This document shows positions 5,053 through 7,578 of a DNA stretch of 7,578 nt, one piece after another; the stretch's first letter is position 1; each line of letters begins with the position of its first letter. The position numbers and the translations under genes were made by a program. The stretch comes from an uncultured Burkholderiales bacterium. GTDB lineage: Bacteria; Pseudomonadota; Gammaproteobacteria; Burkholderiales; Burkholderiaceae_E. Below the pieces are notes generated by a model. That model searched no databases. It worked only from the letters and a program-made list of their open reading frames with translations, and had not been told where the DNA came from. The DNA is taken from NCBI GenBank assembly GCA_903898725.1, contig CAIUGQ010000170.1, positions 1 through 7,578 on the forward strand. Reading direction: 5' to 3'.

Positions 5053-7578
5053 TCAGCGGAAGGTCTTGTTCTGCACGTAGACGTAGACCCGCACGTTCTT
5101 GTCGGTGTAGGTGCGCGTCCACAGCTCGCGATCGAGCGCCGCGTTCGTGCCGGCGCTCGCGCCGTTGCCCAGGCAGGCCCGCGACAGCGCGCCGGTGCCC
5201 AGCAGCCGGTTGCCCAGCGCCCGGTCGTCGAGGGACCGCGTGCCGCGGCCCGCACCGAGCGTCGAGCAGTCGGCGCCGCCCGGCTCGTTGGCGAACGCGC
5301 CGTTCCACCAGTAGAAGTTCGTGCCCGGCATCGTGTCGAGCGTGCCGGCCAGATCGGCGTCCGACGCCCACAGCCCGCTGGTGCGACCGTTCGCCTGGTT
5401 CTCCGCCCAGCCCGAGGCCGGACCGCTCAGGCCACGACCGGGGATCGCGCGGTACACCTCCGAATAGAAGCCGATCCCGTCGGCACCGAAGGCGTTCGGT
5501 TCGGTGGTCCATGCGGCGCTCACGCGGGTCACGTCGGCCGCGACCTCGGCACCGCCGCCGGTGAAGTCCAGGTAGCGCGCGAGGGTCGTCCGATCGAGCT
5601 GCGAGACCTTCTTGAACGCGACCAGGTCGCGCATCATCGAGACCGGCGGCAGCTCGCCGAGGAAGCGGGTGCTGAAGCGCATCCGCAGCACCCCCGCGGT
5701 GTCGATCACATGGAAGGTGACCAGCGGGTTCGACGACAGGGTCTCGATCATCGCCGCATCGGGCTTGACCCGCGCATAACGCGGACCGGTATTCCAGGCG
5801 ACGTCTCGCCCGTCGATCGACGGATCGACCGCGCCGGTCAGCGGGTTGACCTGGTTGCGCAGTGCCTCGACCTCCACCGTGTAGCTCGGGCTGCTCGACG
5901 TGGTCACGCCGTTGCCGCAGAAGCCCGAGTTCGCGCTGCCGTTGCCGGCCTCGACCACGGTGTCGCCGATGGCCTTCGAATCGATCGCCGTGCGGGCGGC
6001 GGGCGACAGCCGGGCATCGATCGCGAGGTAGTCCTGCATGGCCGAACTCGCCGGGCGCTTGAGCACCAGCCCGTGCGGGAAGAAGCCCATCCACTTGGTG
6101 CCCGAGGCGTCGAAGCGGCCGGGGCCGGTGACCACCACGCAGCGCACGCTGCTGCGGCCGGCGAGCTGCGCGGCGGCGGCGACGGCGGCATACGTGCGGT
6201 CGGCGCCGGCATAGCCGGTGGCGGTCGTCAGGTCCGTCACCGGATACTGGACGCTGCCGTCGGCACCGAAGCTCAGCCGCGGGTCGAAGGACAGGCGAAA
6301 GCCCGATTCGATCTGGCTGACGTTGACGTTGTTGTAGGCGGTGCCCCAGGTCGGGAACACCGGCGCGCGCGTGAGGTCGGTGCGGTGGCTGAGCGTCGCC
6401 TCGACGTAGCCCGCGGCCGAACGGCGATTGCCGTACAGCAGCCACGACCCGTCGGCCTGGCGCTCGATGATCTCGGGCGTGGTGTAGCCGTTGCCCTCGA
6501 CGTCGCGGAAGTTGATGTTCACCGCGATGCGTTCGGGCGTCGCCGCGACCCGCAGGCGCACCTCGGGCCGCATGAAGACGGCGCCGGCGGCGGTATCGAC
6601 GGTGGTGGAGTTCAGGGCTCGGGCCCAGCGCACCGCGAAGTCGGTGCCGTTGTGCAGGTAGCCCGGTGCGGCGAGGCCGGCGCAGGACGGATGCACGGTC
6701 GCCGACGCCTGCGTGCGGTTCGTCAGGCGCTGGTCGGCCGGCACGCGAAAGCACGTGGTCAGCCGCGCGACCAGGTCGTCGAAGCCTTCGGTCGTGGTGG
6801 CCGTGTCGGAGACCTGGGTGATGCCGTCGCCGACGGCCTTGCCCGCCCGAGCCAGGCTCTTGGCAGCGGTGGATCCGGTCCGCGGGATGCGGGCCGTGCC
6901 GCCGGTGGTCGCCTCGTCGTCGACGCCGCCGATGGTCATCTTGTTGGCGAGATAGACCGCGTCGTCGCGGACCGTGAGCTCGAGGTGATCGAGCAGCAGG
7001 TCGGCGCCGCGGCCGTTCGCCTCGAACGCGGAGGTGAGCGGATCGAAGGCGCCGGGCACCAGCTTCGCGGCCAGCGGCGCGAGCGCGTAGCCCAGCCGCT
7101 CGGCGGCGCCGCGCACCGCGTCGGGCGTCAGCGCGGCGAGTTGTGCTGCATCGAGGTCGGCCGGCAGCGAGGTCGGCCCGGCGAGCGCCGTCACCGCGGT
7201 GGTGAGCGGCGTGATGTTGGCGGTGCCGCTGGCGGACAGCCCCGGCAGCAGCGCGTAGTGGACGACCTGGCGCTGCCCGAGCTGTGCGCTCGCCGACAGC
7301 TGCAGCACCCGGGCATCCGCGGCGAGTCCGGTGAAGCTGAAGCGGCCGGCGGCGTCGGACGTCGTGGTGAACACGCGGCCGCTGGCATCGCGCAGCGTGA
7401 CGGTCGCATCGGCCAGCGGCGCGCCGATCGCGGCGGTTCCGGTGAGCGTCAGGCGGCTGTCGGTGGCAGGCGCCGGAGCCGGCGCGACGGGCGTCGGCGC
7501 GGCGTCGACGCCGGCCGCGGGCCCGCCGCCGCCTCCACAGGCCGAAAGCAGCAGCGCCAGGAGCAGCGGCGCAGTAGC
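5053..7578 (-). CDS. Large lipoprotein with carboxypeptidase-regulatory-like domain, function unknown (5' partial)
   Basis: The 841 visible residues run to a TGA at 5055-5053; the start codon lies just past the right edge. The visible sequence opens inside a lipoprotein signal: hydrophobic Leu/Ala, then lipobox L-S-A-C with the lipidated Cys at visible residue 14 (codon 7539-7537). Gly follows the Cys, not Asp, which by the E. coli Lol rule points to the outer membrane. A Gly run and a Pro/Ala linker reach residue 40. Residues about 43-100 resemble a carboxypeptidase-regulatory-like (transthyretin-type) beta sandwich, with G-A-P-L-A-D-A-T-V-T-L and T-S-D-A-A-G-R-F-S-F. Next come N-I-T-P-L-T-T-A-V (121-129) and F-D-P-L-T-S-A-F-E-A-N-G-x-G-A-D (178-193), which I recall from large uncharacterised Burkholderiales exported proteins. 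The rest, to residue 841, has no enzyme motif I recognise. It holds six cysteines (visible residues 276, 299, 480, 554, 771, 802), an even number compatible with disulfides. The in-frame GTG at 7374 is internal, not the start. Confidence 0.85.
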   Translation of the reverse strand, partial: ATAPLLLALLLSACGGGGGPAAGVDAAPTPVAPAPAPATDSRLTLTGTAAIGAPLADATVTLRDASGRVFTTTSDAAGRFSFTGLAADARVLQLSASAQLGQRQVVHYALLPGLSASGTANITPLTTAVTALAGPTSLPADLDAAQLAALTPDAVRGAAERLGYALAPLAAKLVPGAFDPLTSAFEANGRGADLLLDHLELTVRDDAVYLANKMTIGGVDDEATTGGTARIPRTGSTAAKSLARAGKAVGDGITQVSDTATTTEGFDDLVARLTTCFRVPADQRLTNRTQASATVHPSCAGLAAPGYLHNGTDFAVRWARALNSTTVDTAAGAVFMRPEVRLRVAATPERIAVNINFRDVEGNGYTTPEIIERQADGSWLLYGNRRSAAGYVEATLSHRTDLTRAPVFPTWGTAYNNVNVSQIESGFRLSFDPRLSFGADGSVQYPVTDLTTATGYAGADRTYAAVAAAAQLAGRSSVRCVVVTGPGRFDASGTKWMGFFPHGLVLKRPASSAMQDYLAIDARLSPAARTAIDSKAIGDTVVEAGNGSANSGFCGNGVTTSSSPSYTVEVEALRNQVNPLTGAVDPSIDGRDVAWNTGPRYARVKPDAAMIETLSSNPLVTFHVIDTAGVLRMRFSTRFLGELPPVSMMRDLVAFKKVSQLDRTTLARYLDFTGGGAEVAADVTRVSAAWTTEPNAFGADGIGFYSEVYRAIPGRGLSGPASGWAENQANGRTSGLWASDADLAGTLDTMPGTNFYWWNGAFANEPGGADCSTLGAGRGTRSLDDRALGNRLLGTGALSRACLGNGASAGTNAALDRELWTRTYTDKNVRVYVYVQNKTFR

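Noticed and set aside
4245..5564. A 439-codon plus-strand open frame opposite the ABC ATPase and lipoprotein
   Set aside because: It is antisense to a domain with Walker A, signature and Walker B motifs, and its end turns into Arg/Ser/Pro-rich low-complexity sequence.
4802..6754. A 650-codon open frame on the minus strand
   Set aside because: It is out of frame with both the lipoprotein and the ABC ATPase, which have recognisable signals or motifs. Its product is Arg/Gly-rich and looks like a composition artefact.
7372..7374. GTG as the start of the large minus-strand protein
   Set aside because: The frame continues upstream through a beta-domain strand, a Pro/Ala linker and a lipobox to the window edge, so the GTG is an internal valine.

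Overview
The window is very GC-rich, with strong G/C preference at third codon positions, and it carries an orphan Bug/TctC-type solute-binding protein of the kind that is heavily expanded in Burkholderiales. A betaproteobacterium, most likely of the Burkholderiales, is the best reading, inferred from gene content and composition only. I see no rRNA, tRNA, CRISPR array, insertion sequence or phage gene. Most of it looks like ordinary chromosome.

Layout, left to right. (1) The left edge cuts a minus-strand gene after its first 30 codons; its start resembles the KipI/PxpB carboxyltransferase family. (2) 351-1331, minus: a secreted alpha/beta hydrolase of the predicted dienelactone hydrolase/PAF-acetylhydrolase-like group, with a full Ser-Asp-His set and a Tat-like signal. 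(3) 1332-1507: a divergent intergenic region holding a perfect 8-bp inverted repeat. (4) 1508-2221, plus: a peptide-methionine (S)-S-oxide reductase (MsrA) with an export signal and a short tandem repeat just after it. (5) 2331-3191, plus: RlmJ, the 23S rRNA A2030 N6-methyltransferase. (6) 3217-4233, minus: the Bug/TctC binding protein, convergent with rlmJ across a 25-bp gap. (7) 4386-5012, minus: a small stand-alone ABC ATPase whose Walker B glutamate is replaced by threonine. (8) 5053-7578, minus: a large lipoprotein, cut by the right edge just inside its signal peptide, with an N-terminal carboxypeptidase-regulatory-like beta domain and a long region of unknown function.

Functional links are loose. 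Hydrolase and msrA are divergent and could share control from their 176-bp spacer. The lipoprotein and ABC ATPase lie on one strand with 40 bp between them and may be co-transcribed. At least four products look exported (hydrolase, MsrA, Bug protein, lipoprotein), so the window has a cell-envelope flavour. I found no convincing new multi-gene system. The items most worth a second look are the ABC ATPase lacking its catalytic glutamate next to the large lipoprotein, the exported MsrA with a repeat-expanded linker, and the inverted repeat in the divergent spacer.
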